From the NCBI GenBank assembly GCA_907163375.1, contig CAJQUW010002102.1, forward strand, positions 62,001 to 126,000: a DNA stretch of 64,000 bases, given 5' to 3'. This stretch comes from Prostheceraeus crozeri. Its lineage: Eukaryota; Platyhelminthes; Polycladida; Euryleptidae. Made by a program: the position numbers and the translations under genes. Below the pieces are notes generated by a model. It saw nothing but the letters and a program-made list of their open reading frames with translations, was not told where the DNA came from and searched no databases. Positions 1 to 11,193 of the stretch are shown piece by piece (position 1 is the first letter of the stretch; each line of letters starts with the position of its first letter).

Positions 1-483
1 AAGCGCAAATTTAACTTTTGATTCTTCTAGAAATAAGTCTTGATTTTTTAATTGCATTTCATGATTTTTCTCTTATACTTTTAGAAGGCCGCTATAGGCG
101 AAAGCTCAAGTGAAATTATTGAAAATACAATTAAGACAGCAAGGCTTAATTCTTAGAAAATAAAATGAATCTATATAAACATATTGATACATTATAGGGA
201 ACTAGGATGCATCCAAGAATGGGAATTCAGTGAATCTTTCTTTCAAAAACATCCAGCATTTACATTAGTTGTTAGTTTATTTAAAATCGTTTTTAACAAT
301 TCTACTGCACAGTTGAATTGCGGATAATCGTCAAGTTTATCTTACATCTCAGTTCATTAATGCATAATCTCAAAGCAAAACGCATTTTTATCTTTGATTT
401 TAGATAATTAATGATTGAACATCGCATTCTTAAACATGAATCGGAAAAGGTGAACCTGCAGACATAGGCAAAACTTCCAACTT
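1..483. other. AT-rich sequence, no gene seen
   Basis: I see no coding stretch with family resemblance here. The segment ends at the TA-rich run (about 487-520) that abuts the inverted Penelope-like copy. It could be flanking host sequence or an uncharacterised part of the element. Confidence 0.5.
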
Positions 484-486
484 TCT

Positions 487-520
487 TCCATATATACATA
501 TATATATATATATATATAAT
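487..520. repeat. TA microsatellite
   Basis: A short run of alternating T and A ends the inverted PLE copy. Comparable TA tracts lie beyond the 3' end of the direct copy, suggesting the element family inserts into or generates TA-rich sites. Confidence 0.8.
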
Positions 521-708
521 ACAAAACGTAAACCTACGGAGAATCAAAACTCAAAATTAACTTAAACGCCAATCGATTTCTGCCGTCTACGACGGCTTCT
601 CAAGGCAAACTGATGTATTATAACCAAATACAAAATATTGAAATCAATGATATCAAAGCTAACGAAGACGTACATAGTATATAGTGTGGTAAAAATAAAA
701 AGACTAAA

Positions 709-1434
709 TTACATAGAATTCAAAGTAGGACCAAATAAGTTGATGAAACATCTTTCTTTCATCTCTCGATCTATGCGAGTGGATGTTGGCGGCAGCTGAA
801 AGAAAGGTGCAGCAGTAAACCTCCGTTCTCCACACGTTGAAATATGATGGCTCACTTTCAACTTAGCATATTGGCGGTTGTTGACGTGCTGTCGGTGGAG
901 GGTTATGCGGTTGCGGAATGAGTTACCCGTTTGGCCTATATAAAATTGATCACATTTCGTGCAGGCTAACTTATAGATCACATTCGAAGATCGGCAGTCC
1001 ATATTACTTCTTATATTGAAAGATGTCGCATTAAAAGTTATTTGTTTACCCGTAGTCAGTATAGTGCAACACTTGCAGCGGGGTTCTTCGCAACGTCGAA
1101 TTCCGTAAATTGTTTTTCGATTGTTCTTCGATAGTATTGATAAAAGATTCGCCGGCTGACTATTTACTTTCATTATATTCATATTCGTGAAAGGCTGTAA
1201 TACATTGATTGCACTCGAAACTGGACGTACTATCTTTTCAAATATCCGGGGATTGTTAATATTGTGTTCTTGAATAAATGGTATCATTTTCTCATGTTGT
1301 TTTGGTTTTACGATGTTGTTTTCCGCTCGTTTAACAGCATCATCAATTAACTGAATTGGATACTTTAATGCGAGTAATCTGGTTTTCAGTTCTTTATAAC
1401 GAAGCAATCTTGTATTCTTGTCAGAGACAATCAT
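709..1434 (-). pseudogene. PLE C-terminal fragment with GIY-YIG endonuclease (inverted copy)
   Basis: The fragment is 241 residues, equal to the last 241 residues of the ORF ending at 4370 except for one visible substitution (E for K near residue 49). It has the PLE-type linker with CKCC followed by a GIY-YIG nuclease: IYKLAC, then TKCDQFYIGQTG, then RNRITLHRQH. This nuclease nicks target DNA for insertion in the family. The catalytic reverse transcriptase motifs are absent, so it cannot act alone. The start is simply the first ATG after the inversion junction. Confidence 0.85.
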
Positions 1435-1464
1435 TTTTATTCTACGGGCAAGGTTGTAGGGTAT

Positions 1465-1848
1465 ATAGAAGCCTTCCGTAATGAATCTCTAGCTTCAATC
1501 TACGAGCAAGCATTGAATGAGGACATTCCAAGAATACCAAAGAAATTTTTCAAGAACCCTTTTCGGGGACAAACAGTATTTGAAAGAAATCTTCAAAAAG
1601 AACTGATGACGAAAGAGACGGAGCACGAAATTGCAAGACTGAGAATGACCGCCTCTCTCAAACGAGATTATTTTGAGAAAATAGATAATGACATTCTATC
1701 AAGAATAGTTAACAATTTAAATGACACAAAGGCACTAGAACAAAATGTTCGCTGGAATGAGACTGTGCAAAAGGAAGCTTCAATTAGTGAGTTAATTTGG
1801 AATAAAAAAAGTGATTTTTTTAAATCAGAAAAACACTTGCTACCATGA
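1465..1848 (+). pseudogene. PLE N-terminal coding fragment
   Basis: This open stretch has no start codon of its own because the element is cut at the junction. It reads as a charged, helical segment (IPRIPKKFFKNPF, then KETEHEIARLRMTASL) such as precedes the RT in PLEs. Beyond 1848 an Arg/Asn-rich low-complexity linker can be read to about 2100. Assignment rests on position directly upstream of the PLE RT N-terminus; the segment alone has no diagnostic motif. Confidence 0.6.
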
Positions 1849-2149
1849 GACAGTCCATTCAAAAGTACAAGAACAAATTTTCCAAATTTTGTTAATAGTG
1901 ATCCTCCTAACAAGATATATCGAAGTGCTTGGAACAGACCAAATAATCAATTTAGACAGCCATATCGACGTAATTTTAATGAGAGATATAGAAATGTTCA
2001 ACCTGGATCAAATGACAGAAATTAGAGAAGAGACTTTAACGGCAGACGGTATAATAGAAATTGCTACAGAAATTGGAATAATGACTTTGTCAAAAATGAA
2101 GATTACAGTGAAGATTACAGATTACCAACAACTCTTTTTTAGAGTAAAG

Positions 2150-2662
2150 GAGGAACGTATTTCGGTATATAACCTGTCATCGGAGGTTTTAAGCATTGAA
2201 TGCAAAAAACTGCTACAGAAGGGAAATAAATTTACTCCAACCCCTAGACGGAACACAGAAAAATTGAAAGTAGATTTGAATAAATTCACACGAAAACTCA
2301 GACTGCTGGATTATTACAAAGACATTGAGGAGGTACCTAGTGAATTTCATTTGAATTATCAACAATCAGATTTCGTGCCTAATAAGGGTAACAACCCTCA
2401 ACTTGACAAGTTGATTGAATTAATGGAAAGAAATACTGAATCTTTATTTAACGAATCCAATAATAAACCAAGATTTAATCTATCTCGAGAAGAAAGCAAT
2501 GCAATTCGATTATTACGTAGCAAATCTAACCTTCACTTTACCTCAGCGGATAAAGGTAGTGCCATGGTAATATTGGATTATTCGTTTTACAAAGTTAGAA
2601 TTTTAGATGAACATTTATCGGATCCGAACACTTATCTGAAGATCGAAAATCATGATGTCTAA
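2150..2662 (+). pseudogene. PLE reverse transcriptase N-terminal region
   Basis: Residues after about 2150 read VYNLSSEVLSIECKKLLQKG, then KFTPTPR, DLNKFTRKLRL and finally FTSADKGSAMVILD. This order (LS..E..LL.KG..F.P.PR, then the ADKG motif followed by hydrophobic residues) is the standard N-terminal signature of Penelope-type RTs. The same ADKG motif is the site where Polinton B broke a second PLE further right (41,599 and 60,635). Confidence 0.85.
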
Positions 2663-2849
2663 ACTACTCAAAAACTACTTTTGAAATTATGCGAGAAGTA
2701 TCGTAGTTCCTTTACATCAAAAGAATATGATTTTTTGACTAAATTTCATCCAAAATTACCATTCCTCTACGGTTTACCCCAAATTTCACAAACACATAAA
2801 CTACTTTTCCAAGCTTAAACCAGATAATTTAGGCAGTATAGAGTCACAG

Positions 2850-3092
2850 GTACCATCAGATCTTAAATTTAGACCTATTGTGTCCTGTCGGATTGCACCA
2901 ACTAGTACATTGAGCAATTTCATAGATGAAATTATGAAACTTATTATACCTTCCGTCAAGAGTTATTGCCGAGATACGCATCATTTTATCCAATGCTTGC
3001 CAAAATCAGTTAAAAAGAATTCTCTAATGCTTACCTTCGACGCCGTTTCTTTATACACATCGATCCCCCATGAGTTGGGTCTGCGGTCATAA
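2850..3092 (+). pseudogene. PLE RT palm fragment (RPIVS to DAVSLYTSIPH)
   Basis: The stretch reads RPIVSCRIAPTS, then LTFDAVSLYTSIPH. The D-x-x-SLYTSIPH motif is RT motif A of Penelope-like elements and carries the first catalytic aspartate. It is separated from the following piece by a short out-of-frame interval, so this RT is not continuous. Confidence 0.88.
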
Positions 3093-3161
3093 CAATTCTG
3101 GCTTCATAAATGTGCAGATTCCTTACCTAATCGAATTAATGCCTCATTCATTATAGAGGCT

Positions 3162-4370
3162 ATGAATTTCATACTGAAAAATAATTATTTCTCTTTCGAG
3201 GATGAAGTATACCTGCAGCTATCTGGCACAGCGATGGGCACCAAGGTGGCTCCAACCTACGCCACCTTGGTAATGGCATTCCTAGAAGAAACTATATATG
3301 CTAAGGTCACGGAATTGTTCCTCTACAATGCGGTTGCTATAATTGATTCGTGGACAAGATACTTGGATGATTGCTGGCTTATCTGGGATTCAGATTATGG
3401 GAATTGCATGGAATTCTATGAGTTACTGAATAATTTAGATCCCGCTATTAGATTTACAATGAGCATGAATATCCACAAAATGGACTTTCTTGATGTTTCT
3501 GTCACTATCAATCCTGTCTCTCTACGAATTAGTACTGACATTTTCAGAAAAGAGACTGATGCAATGTGCTACGTGCCGTTTGATTCCGCTCATCCACGTC
3601 ATACCTTGAAAAATATACCCTACAACCTTGCCCGTAGAATAAAAATGATTGTCTCTGACAAGAATACAAGATTGCTTCGTTATAAAGAACTGAAAACCAG
3701 ATTACTCGCATTAAAGTATCCAATTCAGTTAATTGATGATGCTGTTAAACGAGCGGAAAACAACATCGTAAAACCAAAACAACATAAGAAAATGATACCA
3801 TTTATTCAAGAACACAATATTAACAATCCCCGGATATTTGAAAAGATAGTACGTCCAGTGTCGAGTGCAATCAATGTATTACAGCCTTTCACGAATATGA
3901 ATATAATGAAAGTAAATAGTCAGCCGGCGAATCTTTTATCAATACTATCGAAGAACAATCGAAAAACAATTTACGGAATTCGACGTTGCGAAGAACCCCG
4001 CTGCAAGTGTTGCACTATACTGACTACGGGTAAACAAATAACTTTTAATGCGACATCTTTCAATATAAGAAGTAATATGGACTGCCGATCTTCGAATGTG
4101 ATCTATAAGTTAGCCTGCACGAAATGTGATCAATTTTATATAGGCCAAACGGGTAACTCATTCCGCAACCGCATAACCCTCCACCGACAGCACGTCAACA
4201 ACCGCCAATATGCTAAGTTGAAAGTGAGCCATCATATTTCAACGTGTGGAGAACGGAGGTTTACTGCTGCACCTTTCTTTCAGCTGCCGCCAACATCCAC
4301 TCGCATAGATCGAGAGATGAAAGAAAGATGTTTCATCAACTTATTTGGTCCTACTTTGAATTCTATGTAA
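3162..4370 (+). pseudogene. PLE RT (motifs B-E) with C-terminal GIY-YIG endonuclease
   Basis: A 402-residue open stretch. Near the N-terminus it has the PLE motif B (QLSGTAMGTKVAPTYATLVM), then motif C as RYLDDCWLIW with the two catalytic aspartates, then a thumb region. From about residue 290 it has CKCC and a GIY-YIG endonuclease (VIYKLACTKCDQFYIGQTG, RNRITLHRQH). In cells RT and nuclease act together in target-primed copying. The open frame is unusually long for a relic, and its last 241 residues are duplicated in inverted form at 709-1434. The first ATG is arbitrary; upstream RT sequence belongs to the same protein family. Confidence 0.9.
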
Positions 4371-4594
4371 TTTAGTCTTTTTATTTTTACCACACTATAT
4401 ACTATGTACGTCTTCGTTAGCTTTGATATCATTGATTTCAATATTTTGTATTTGGTTATAATACATCAGTTTGCCTTGAGAAGCCGTCGTAGACGGCAGA
4501 AATCGATTGGCGTTTAAGTTAATTTTGAGTTTTGATTCTCCGTAGGTTTATGTTTTGTATTATTTATAGCATTTGCATTTGACCTAATTTTACT

Positions 4595-4619
4595 ATATAT
4601 ATATATATATATATATATA
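4595..4619. repeat. TA microsatellite
   Basis: About twelve TA units directly precede the left arm of the palindrome at 4620. A second, longer TA tract lies beyond the right arm. Confidence 0.9.
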
Positions 4620-4808
4620 GATAAATTAAAAAAATCAACGTAGTCTCAAGATAGAAATTGTTTATTCACGAATTTTCGTCTAAGACTTCATCAGGTGAAC
4701 GAAGTAAATGATTTACACATTTACTTCGTTCACCTGATGAAGTCTTAGACGAAAATTCGTGAATAAACAATTTCTATCTTGAGACTACGTTGATTTTTTT
4801 AATTTATC
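4620..4808. repeat. Perfect inverted repeat, 90-bp arms, with hammerhead-like motifs
   Basis: The left arm (4620-4709) and right arm (4719-4808) are exact reverse complements separated by 9 bases. Each arm contains CTGATGA, a short self-complementary element and GAAA, arranged as in hammerhead ribozyme cores: plus strand 4734-4754 and minus strand 4694-4674. Hammerhead ribozymes are known from the terminal regions of Penelope-like elements, one of which ends just upstream. The fit is imperfect: stem III is minimal or absent. This could equally be a foldback element end. Confidence 0.75.
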
Positions 4809-4840
4809 TTTATTATTAAGTCTCATGGCGATTACTTATG

Positions 4841-4844
<4 letters not shown>

Positions 4845-4887
<43 letters not shown>
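4845..4887. repeat. TA microsatellite
   Basis: About twenty TA units lie right of the palindrome. Together with 4595-4619 this suggests the palindrome sits within what was one TA tract. Confidence 0.9.
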
Positions 4888-4891
<4 letters not shown>

Positions 4892-5149
4892 CAACTGTTC
4901 CTGTTGAGTAAATAATTTACAGTAAGATTTGGAAAAGATGACATCGGACTGTTTAGAGACGATGGCCTCTCAGTTTTGAAAAATGTATCTGGACCTGAAA
5001 CTGACAAAGCAAGAAAGGATATAATATAGATCTTCCAAGAGCTTAATATACTTAATACATATTTATATATGTTATATATATATATGAAATTTAAATGTGT
5101 TAAAACCTCTCATTTTTAATCATCTCATTTCAACCGAAGGCCTATACCT

Positions 5150-5316
5150 GTTTCTTATTGGATTTGCATAGTATTTTCTTTTGTCCTGTCAGACAAGAAG
5201 ATGAATCGGGTAATGCCCAACAGACCCGCAGATTCGTGGTAGCCATAGGTGTACATCATTCTATGAAAATTCTAATTTTCAGTCTCGTTTCCTGCCGAAG
5301 CTTGTTCTGAAGGCCA
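5150..5316. repeat. Solo right arm of a foldback element (TAGTCCGG family)
   Basis: The segment contains CCTGTCAGACAAGAAG, then a GCAGATTCGTGGTAG-like block, GTGTACATCATTCT and a CTCGTTTCCTGC block. These match in order the right arm of the complete foldback elements at 19,396-19,969 and 23,355-24,077. The terminal GCCGGACTA is eroded and no left arm is seen nearby. Confidence 0.75.
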
Positions 5317-5909
5317 GAATATTACAGAAACATCGATTAGCGCAATAGTAAATAGTGCTCACTTTCCACTAGAAACGTAATTCATTCAATTCTGACATCC
5401 TGAAAGTCCTTAAGTCCACTCCAAGACAGTTGTCATGGAAAGTTTTGAATCTGATGAAAGTTCAAATATGGAAGTAGAAGGATCATTATTGAACACGGTG
5501 GCAATGCAGCAATTTGACTTGCGAGAAGCCAGCTTCGATCGCCTCCCTTTAGGCAGCTGATTGCCTCGTCGCAAGCAATAAATTAGATAACACTTCTGAG
5601 AACTTTCAATTGCTGTGACGCAGTCGCAACAGGTTGGTCACTTTGTATCAAAGCCTCAGCTGACCCCTTAAAAAAGTACATCTATTAAGATTTCACTCAT
5701 TTCTCATCATCATTGGCAGACTAAATAAATGACATAATTCGATGTCACTATTCTACCTCTGTGAACTTCCATTGTTCTCGCATCTATCCAGACAATAGCG
5801 ATCCTGATATTGTGCGTGCTAGTGATGAGCGTTAGTCATGCGTCTATTACGAAATGCTGTCAACAGATGAAAAGAATAGAGTTGCAATTTCAACTTATTG
5901 CAAATAGTT
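5317..5909. other. No recognisable gene
   Basis: AT-rich sequence without family resemblance. It separates the foldback arm from the truncated LINE and may hold LINE sequence too degraded to read. Confidence 0.4.
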
Positions 5910-7109
5910 TAAGTAGTACCTTTGCCAGCAAAGCTACTGGAACGTGCTATATTGGATGATCTGCGTCCTTTATTCGAGCGGTCTTTTGGTCATGAGCAGC
6001 ATGGATTTCGTCCACACTGTTCTACAACCACTGCTCTCATTAGCATTTTTGACTCAGCCGCCAAAATCTACGATGATAAGTCTTATTTTGGAGTTTGTAT
6101 TTTAAGTTTCGATTTGTCACATGCATTCGATTCTATTACTTACGATGCTATTATTAGAAAACTTGCAGACTTTCAATTTCCAAGTGGGTTTCTGCGTTGG
6201 CCCACTTTGGAGCTACTTGGTAGCTACAAAGTAGCCACTTGGAGCTACTTTGAAGATAGAAAGGCAGTCGCTAGGCTAGAAAGTACCTTGTCCCGTGGCA
6301 TACGAATAAGAAGAGGTGTTCCGCAAGGCTCAGTCCTCGGGTCGAGCTTATTTTGCTCTTTCATCTGCAATTTTTCTCCGGCAATTCAAAATACTGCTGT
6401 GGTCAAATATGCGGATGACGTGACGCTGGTTTTACCATTGCATTCAAGATCAAAGGAAAAAATTCACGAACTAATTGAGTTGGAAATTAAGAATTTCATT
6501 CGTTGGTCCAGCGCGAACAATCTAGTGGTGAATACCAAGAAATCAAAATTTTTGCTTGTAACCCGTAACCCACCTGATTTACCAAAGCCCACGACCATTC
6601 CTCAAGTTACAACTATGAAACTGCTGGGAGTAGTATTCAACAATAGACTGAACTGGGACGCTCACGTTGAATACTTACGCTGTAAATGCAGTCAGAGACT
6701 TCATATTCTTCGTAAGTTGAGACCCGTGATGTCGCTTGACGATCTTCATAGAGAGTACATAGCAATTGTGAGATCAATGATGGAATACTGCTGCCCTTTA
6801 TTTGTGGGACTAAATGACAAGCAAGCCAAGATGCTGAGGAAAATACATAACCGTGCACATCGTATTATGTACAGGGAATACGATAGTCAAAATTGGTCGT
6901 GTTCTTGTACTCGAACTATTCTTCCTGACCGACGTGTACATATCGCTACGAGCCTGTGTACTCTTGTATCGAAAGATGAATTTCACCCGCTTCATTCGTG
7001 TGTGCCTCCTGTGCTCCATCTTTCCAAAAAGTTCTGTGTTCCTCTTTGCCATTGCAATATCTGTGCGAATTCATTTTTCCCTTTCATGTGCAGACATTTT
7101 AACATTTAA
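5910..7109 (+). pseudogene. LINE reverse transcriptase, 5'-truncated (CR1/L2/Jockey-like)
   Basis: A continuous stretch of about 395 residues encodes a non-LTR RT. Visible motifs are LPAKLLERAILDDL and HEQHGFRP at the start, motif A as SFDLSHAFDSI, RRGVPQGSVLGSSLF, motif C as VKYADDVTLVLP, then LLGVVFNNRLNWDAHV and a thumb region with CPLFVGLNDKQAKMLRKIHNRAHRI. A small insertion of a repeated GTAGC-type sequence follows GFLRW. Neither endonuclease nor ORF1 is present upstream, so it is a dead-on-arrival copy typical of LINEs. It resembles the longer LINE at 24.4-27.6 kb in motif order and C-terminal region. Confidence 0.9.
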
Positions 7110-7899
7110 TACGTTATTTTTCATTTCTGTAAATGTACTAATTGGACAGTCAATTTTATCTACTTTGAATCACTTTGCATGTCAAGATGTATTTCCTGAT
7201 TTCTATTTCATCAATAAAATACACTGCTACTACTAAAGTATCTTTGAGTCTACTACTGTTGTATCACGAGTACCGTTGTGAGGTTTTTACAGGAACAATT
7301 TCAAAACATGAGCTCTCCAAGCGTGCAAAATTTACTGATTTTGGTAATGACATTCTACGTTCATTATTTATTGGTAATGACATTCTATGTTATCTACGTT
7401 TACCTATTTCAACTATTTGTATGAAACGATCTGTATACAAATGCATGCACTTATCAATAGCGTCCATTCCAAAAAACATGTAGCACTGGGGAATGTAGCA
7501 AACTAAACAGTTTAGAGAAGTAGAACCACTTGGAGCAAGAAAATCAATGGTGACTGTATAAACACACTCAAGAATTTCGATCAACCCAAGCAGTCTTTGT
7601 AGGTCAGCAAATAAGCCATCTACCGTCGCCCTTGGCTGCAAAGTCTTTCAGTAAATTAATCTTAGGCTTGAAAAAATGTGCGAATCAACGAACGACTAAG
7701 AAAAGCACACTCAGCTTCTTCTCGTTCAGAAAGAGATGTGTAAACAAGGAAAGCATGCTTCTCAAGTAACAGCAGAATGCAACTTTCTCGATCTTTGGTC
7801 TTTAATCAACCAACAAGGTAATTAAGTGCCATTGAACTAATTATTATGCATTCTACAATTTTTTAATTTGTTATTTAATTTTGCATAATAGCTGCCCCG
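7110..7899. other. LINE tail and unassigned sequence
   Basis: The first part is probably LINE 3' untranslated sequence. An imperfect duplication of GGTAATGACATTCTA with its surroundings lies at about 7342-7390. No gene is seen. Confidence 0.4.
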
Positions 7900-7927
7900 A
7901 CATCGGCTTGGAATTTTGAATTAAACT

Positions 7928-8180
7928 ATCAGAACCTTGCGTTAAAACGGCCAAAATTTTTGTCAGAGCCCAACATTTAATCGACTTGAAGCCGGCGGCC
8001 TAAAAATAACTAGAATCCTGCATTAGATGCCTTGAAGTTAATCTAAAGCATGCCCGAACTCAGCACAAAATGGACCTAAAGCTGTCCTAAAACATGTCAG
8101 AACTCTGCTTTTAATCGGCCTGAAACCAGGCTAAAACTTTCCAGAATCTTCCAACCGGTCAGAGTCATGTATTAAATTGT
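7928..8180. repeat. Degenerate tandem repeat, about 44-bp unit
   Basis: Units begin CAGAACCTTGC, CAGAGCCCAAC, AGAATCCTGC, CGAACTCAGC, CAGAACTCTGC and CAGAATCTTCC. Each is followed by a TTAAAATGGCC-like middle and a CCTAAAAC-like end. The period is about 42-49 bp and copies are strongly diverged. It was found by eye; the exact limits are uncertain. Confidence 0.55.
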
Positions 8181-11064
8181 AGTAAATACATCAAAGAAGG
8201 ATGAAAACATAACCGAATGCTGCACTGATGGGGCCTTAAGCCGAACTGAAACCAATATGAAGTTGGACATATACCGGTCTGCCAGTTACTTCAGCCGGTC
8301 ATCGGTTCAGACAGGCTTGAAGACTGATTACTTCGAATGAGCGCAAGCATGTGATCACATTCAATTACATAAAAGAACATTTGTAACAGCTTTCATAATG
8401 AGGATGATGTCATCTACATGGGATCATCACAAGTCGGTAATTGAAGAACAACATGTACATTTTCATATATATCCTTAGTGCTCCATTTCATCCAATCAAA
8501 TTTGTAAAATCCAAAAATATTATCATAATAAAAAATATTCTTACTAAACACAATTTATAGTCTGTATCCGGTTAGGCAAAATTTCAATCCGCTATTACAA
8601 TATAATGGTATCCGTTACTAATATGATCACGGAAGCGCAATTTTCGATAAAAGAGATCGAAGATGTCGGAAGACCCCACGTGTCTATTTTGTTAGAAAAT
8701 ATAAAACGTTTGCAAATTGTGCAAGTGATGGAAGCTACGATGCATATTTAATCGACCACTGGTCAATATCACTGGTTAAAAATTAGGCTTTTAAGCAGCA
8801 ATGTGACCGTTCTCTGAAAAGGCTCCGATGAAAAACAGCAATTGCAAAGCATGTTGCAGAAATACCTTTGTCAACATGCCTTCACTACAAAATGATGCAC
8901 GGAAAACAAAATATATAAGAAATAACACTCATTTTCCATTACTGTGCCACGAAAATTTCTGGATTCAAATAAATGGGAGACAAACACGTTGACACAAGCA
9001 ATTGATAAATTGATAGCTACATGTGCTGTATCAGGCTGATAAATACATATCCTGAATCAGACTTTGATGACGATTGCTTACTCTGATAAGACAGAAAATA
9101 TTGTCATTTAATATGTTGATGTGTTGACATGATCAAGATTGTGAATGGAATTGTCTGGGTTACTCAAACCTTTCCCTTTTGATATCATATAATTGAAAAG
9201 CAGTAAGTGTCTTAAAGATCTAGTGTCTAATGACGAATTTAATGAGAGGACATCCACACATAGAAAGTTTGTGAACAATGCTACATTTATTACTTAAATA
9301 CAGACTGTGCAATTGATATTCTAATCCAGTCTACTGCCTTGTTAATTTGATTTGGAGCTCATAATTTATGTGAAGGATACAAAAGGATATGAATGCAAAT
9401 TCGAAAGTCGTAATTTTTCTGCAACTTCGTAAAGTCGGTTACATGCTTCAATAAGCTCATTTGAGAACATGAATTTTTCCTCTTCCAATAAAGAGCTCCA
9501 ATTTCAGGCACATCGGCTATGGAATGTGCTTAACATAACATTACTAAGTTGCTTAAGAATTCGCTTTATGTTCTCAGGTATTAGGAAAAAATGCATCGCA
9601 TTCCAAAAATCGATTGAACGAACGTTCGAAGAGACTTGCAGAAAATCGACATCTGCATTCAATTCATGCTGAGCATAAACATAGGCAAGTAAATAACTCA
9701 TGTTCCTTAACATTCTGAATTACGAGTCTTTCTTTGACTATTAATTTAGTTTAAGTGATAGAAATGATTTTCTGAACTTCCATTTCAAATTTTGTCATGC
9801 TGTTAAAGCTGTAGGTAATCCAGAATCAATTAACTTACCCTGCATTTAAACCTGACTTTTTTCTATTCCTTACTAATCTGATACGTTTGAAATAATTCTC
9901 GACATCTTCATCTCTGTGTGTGAGGAAACAAAACAGAATTCCCAAATAATGATATTCCCATTTTTTTTAGGTGAGCATTTTGTCTATATTTACTAGCGTG
10001 AACTTCGAAGTGTACATGTATAATAACGAACGTCATTCCCGCAGTTCTCTTCACTATTAGAGTTGGGTTCTTTCAGCAATCTCATAATTGGGAGTAAATT
10101 TCATAGAATTCATTTTGAAAACAATTGACTTTAATTTCAAGTTGAGTAACAATGTCAAAATCTCTATCGCATTTGCCTGAACTTAGTAATATATGAACAT
10201 TGAATGGACGCTATCAATTGATTTCTTCGTGCCGGTACTCCAAACGAACATGCGAGAAAACTGACTATTGCAATGCCCAACTTACCAAAAACATGGCATG
10301 TAGCCCTATTTCCTCTGGGAAAATCAGTTAGGGTTTATTGAAGTGAAGTCATCGAATGTAACTCGGCAGCAATCCTTTTCTATCAATGAGTGAGCTCAGC
10401 TTATAAAATGTAATATAATATACCGGTAATAAAAATATCCGCCGCTTTCTCATTGAATGAATCCTCTAGGCAATACTTCATATCCAGTGCTATAGTTTGT
10501 TTCCTATGGTTTGAGTAGAACATTTGAAAGAGGATGATGACTAGATATTTAGGTAATATGCAGGATATCTGTAAGACATAACAATCACATAACGGAATTT
10601 ACAAGCATTTCTGTTTAATGAGAAAATTCGTGACTTTGTTGTGTATACAGTAGTAGTAGGGTACCTGACTTCAAACATTCACAGCAGTAGGATTATCAAA
10701 AGCACTGTCAGCCACTGCAAGCCGCTATTCGCAAGGAATATCTTGTTATAACAGGGTGCTAGACGGAGTAATATTGTTATCAGTGTGTATGTCCCTTTTA
10801 GTACTTCGACAGCATCGACTTATTATCGGTGCTTGTTATAGCCCAGCGATATCACCTAGAGATTACTTCTGCCGTCACTTGCATTCCATCTCTACAGTCG
10901 GTCTGGGCCTGTGAAGAAGATGCGAGCACTATGTACTTCAGTTTAATTATTCGGCAACCAAAGCAGTCGGAGAATCAAAAGTATAGTTACTTCAAGGTCA
11001 CAACAGTCCATACGTAAATTTATTTACTAAAAGTGGTTTTGAATGAACCGGAACATTCGGAAGC
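8181..11064. other. Long stretch without a recognisable gene
   Basis: AT-rich sequence on both strands. Open stretches are short, such as one of 67 codons at 9469-9672 (+), and none resembles a protein family. It could be intron of the gene whose last exon is at 14,676. Confidence 0.5.
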
Positions 11065-11193
11065 AGGAGCTTTTCAGTCTGTGGCCCGACAACTTGGAAC
11101 ACTTTGCCATCATCCGTCCATTCACAGAACTCTGTCTTGTGTTTTAAGAAGTTTTTAAGAGAATTGCTGATAACTGAGTGTACTCTTGCATGA
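11065..11193 (+). pseudogene. LINE 3' coding tail fragment
   Basis: Read from 11,065 the frame gives RSFSVCGPTTWNTLPSSV, then CFKKFLRELL and a stop at 11,191. The pattern RSFSV.GP..WN.LP followed by FK..L...L is the characteristic C-terminus of CR1/L2/Jockey-group LINE ORF2. The 5' part is not present. An AT-rich tail with ATTCTTTATTTATTCATTC near 11,280 may be the element's 3' end. Confidence 0.85.

Larger units (their letters stand above)
484..1463 (-). mobile_element. Inverted partial copy of a Penelope-like element (3' part)
   Basis: Read on the minus strand, this segment matches about 3615-4555 on the plus strand almost base for base, covering the end of the reverse transcriptase ORF, the GIY-YIG domain and the 3' untranslated region. 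It ends outward in a TA repeat. At its inner edge (about 1463) it joins directly to the 5'-truncated start of the plus-strand copy. Partial inverted copies flanking a main copy are a known habit of Penelope-like elements. The near identity means either one insertion event produced both or they have exchanged sequence since. Confidence 0.85.
1464..4562 (+). mobile_element. Penelope-like retroelement, main copy, degraded
   Basis: This is a Penelope-like element of the endonuclease-bearing kind. Coding sequence starts abruptly at the inversion junction, so the 5' end is missing. It then runs through an N-terminal region, the RT core and a C-terminal GIY-YIG domain to a stop at 4370, followed by about 190 bp of 3' untranslated sequence. 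The middle of the coding region is interrupted a few times, while the last 400 residues are open. PLEs copy themselves by reverse transcription primed at nicked DNA and lack capsid genes. It is not obviously mobile itself. Confidence 0.88.

Noticed and set aside
6637-7052. Minus-strand open stretches inside the LINE
   Set aside because: Antisense to the LINE thumb region, with no protein resemblance.
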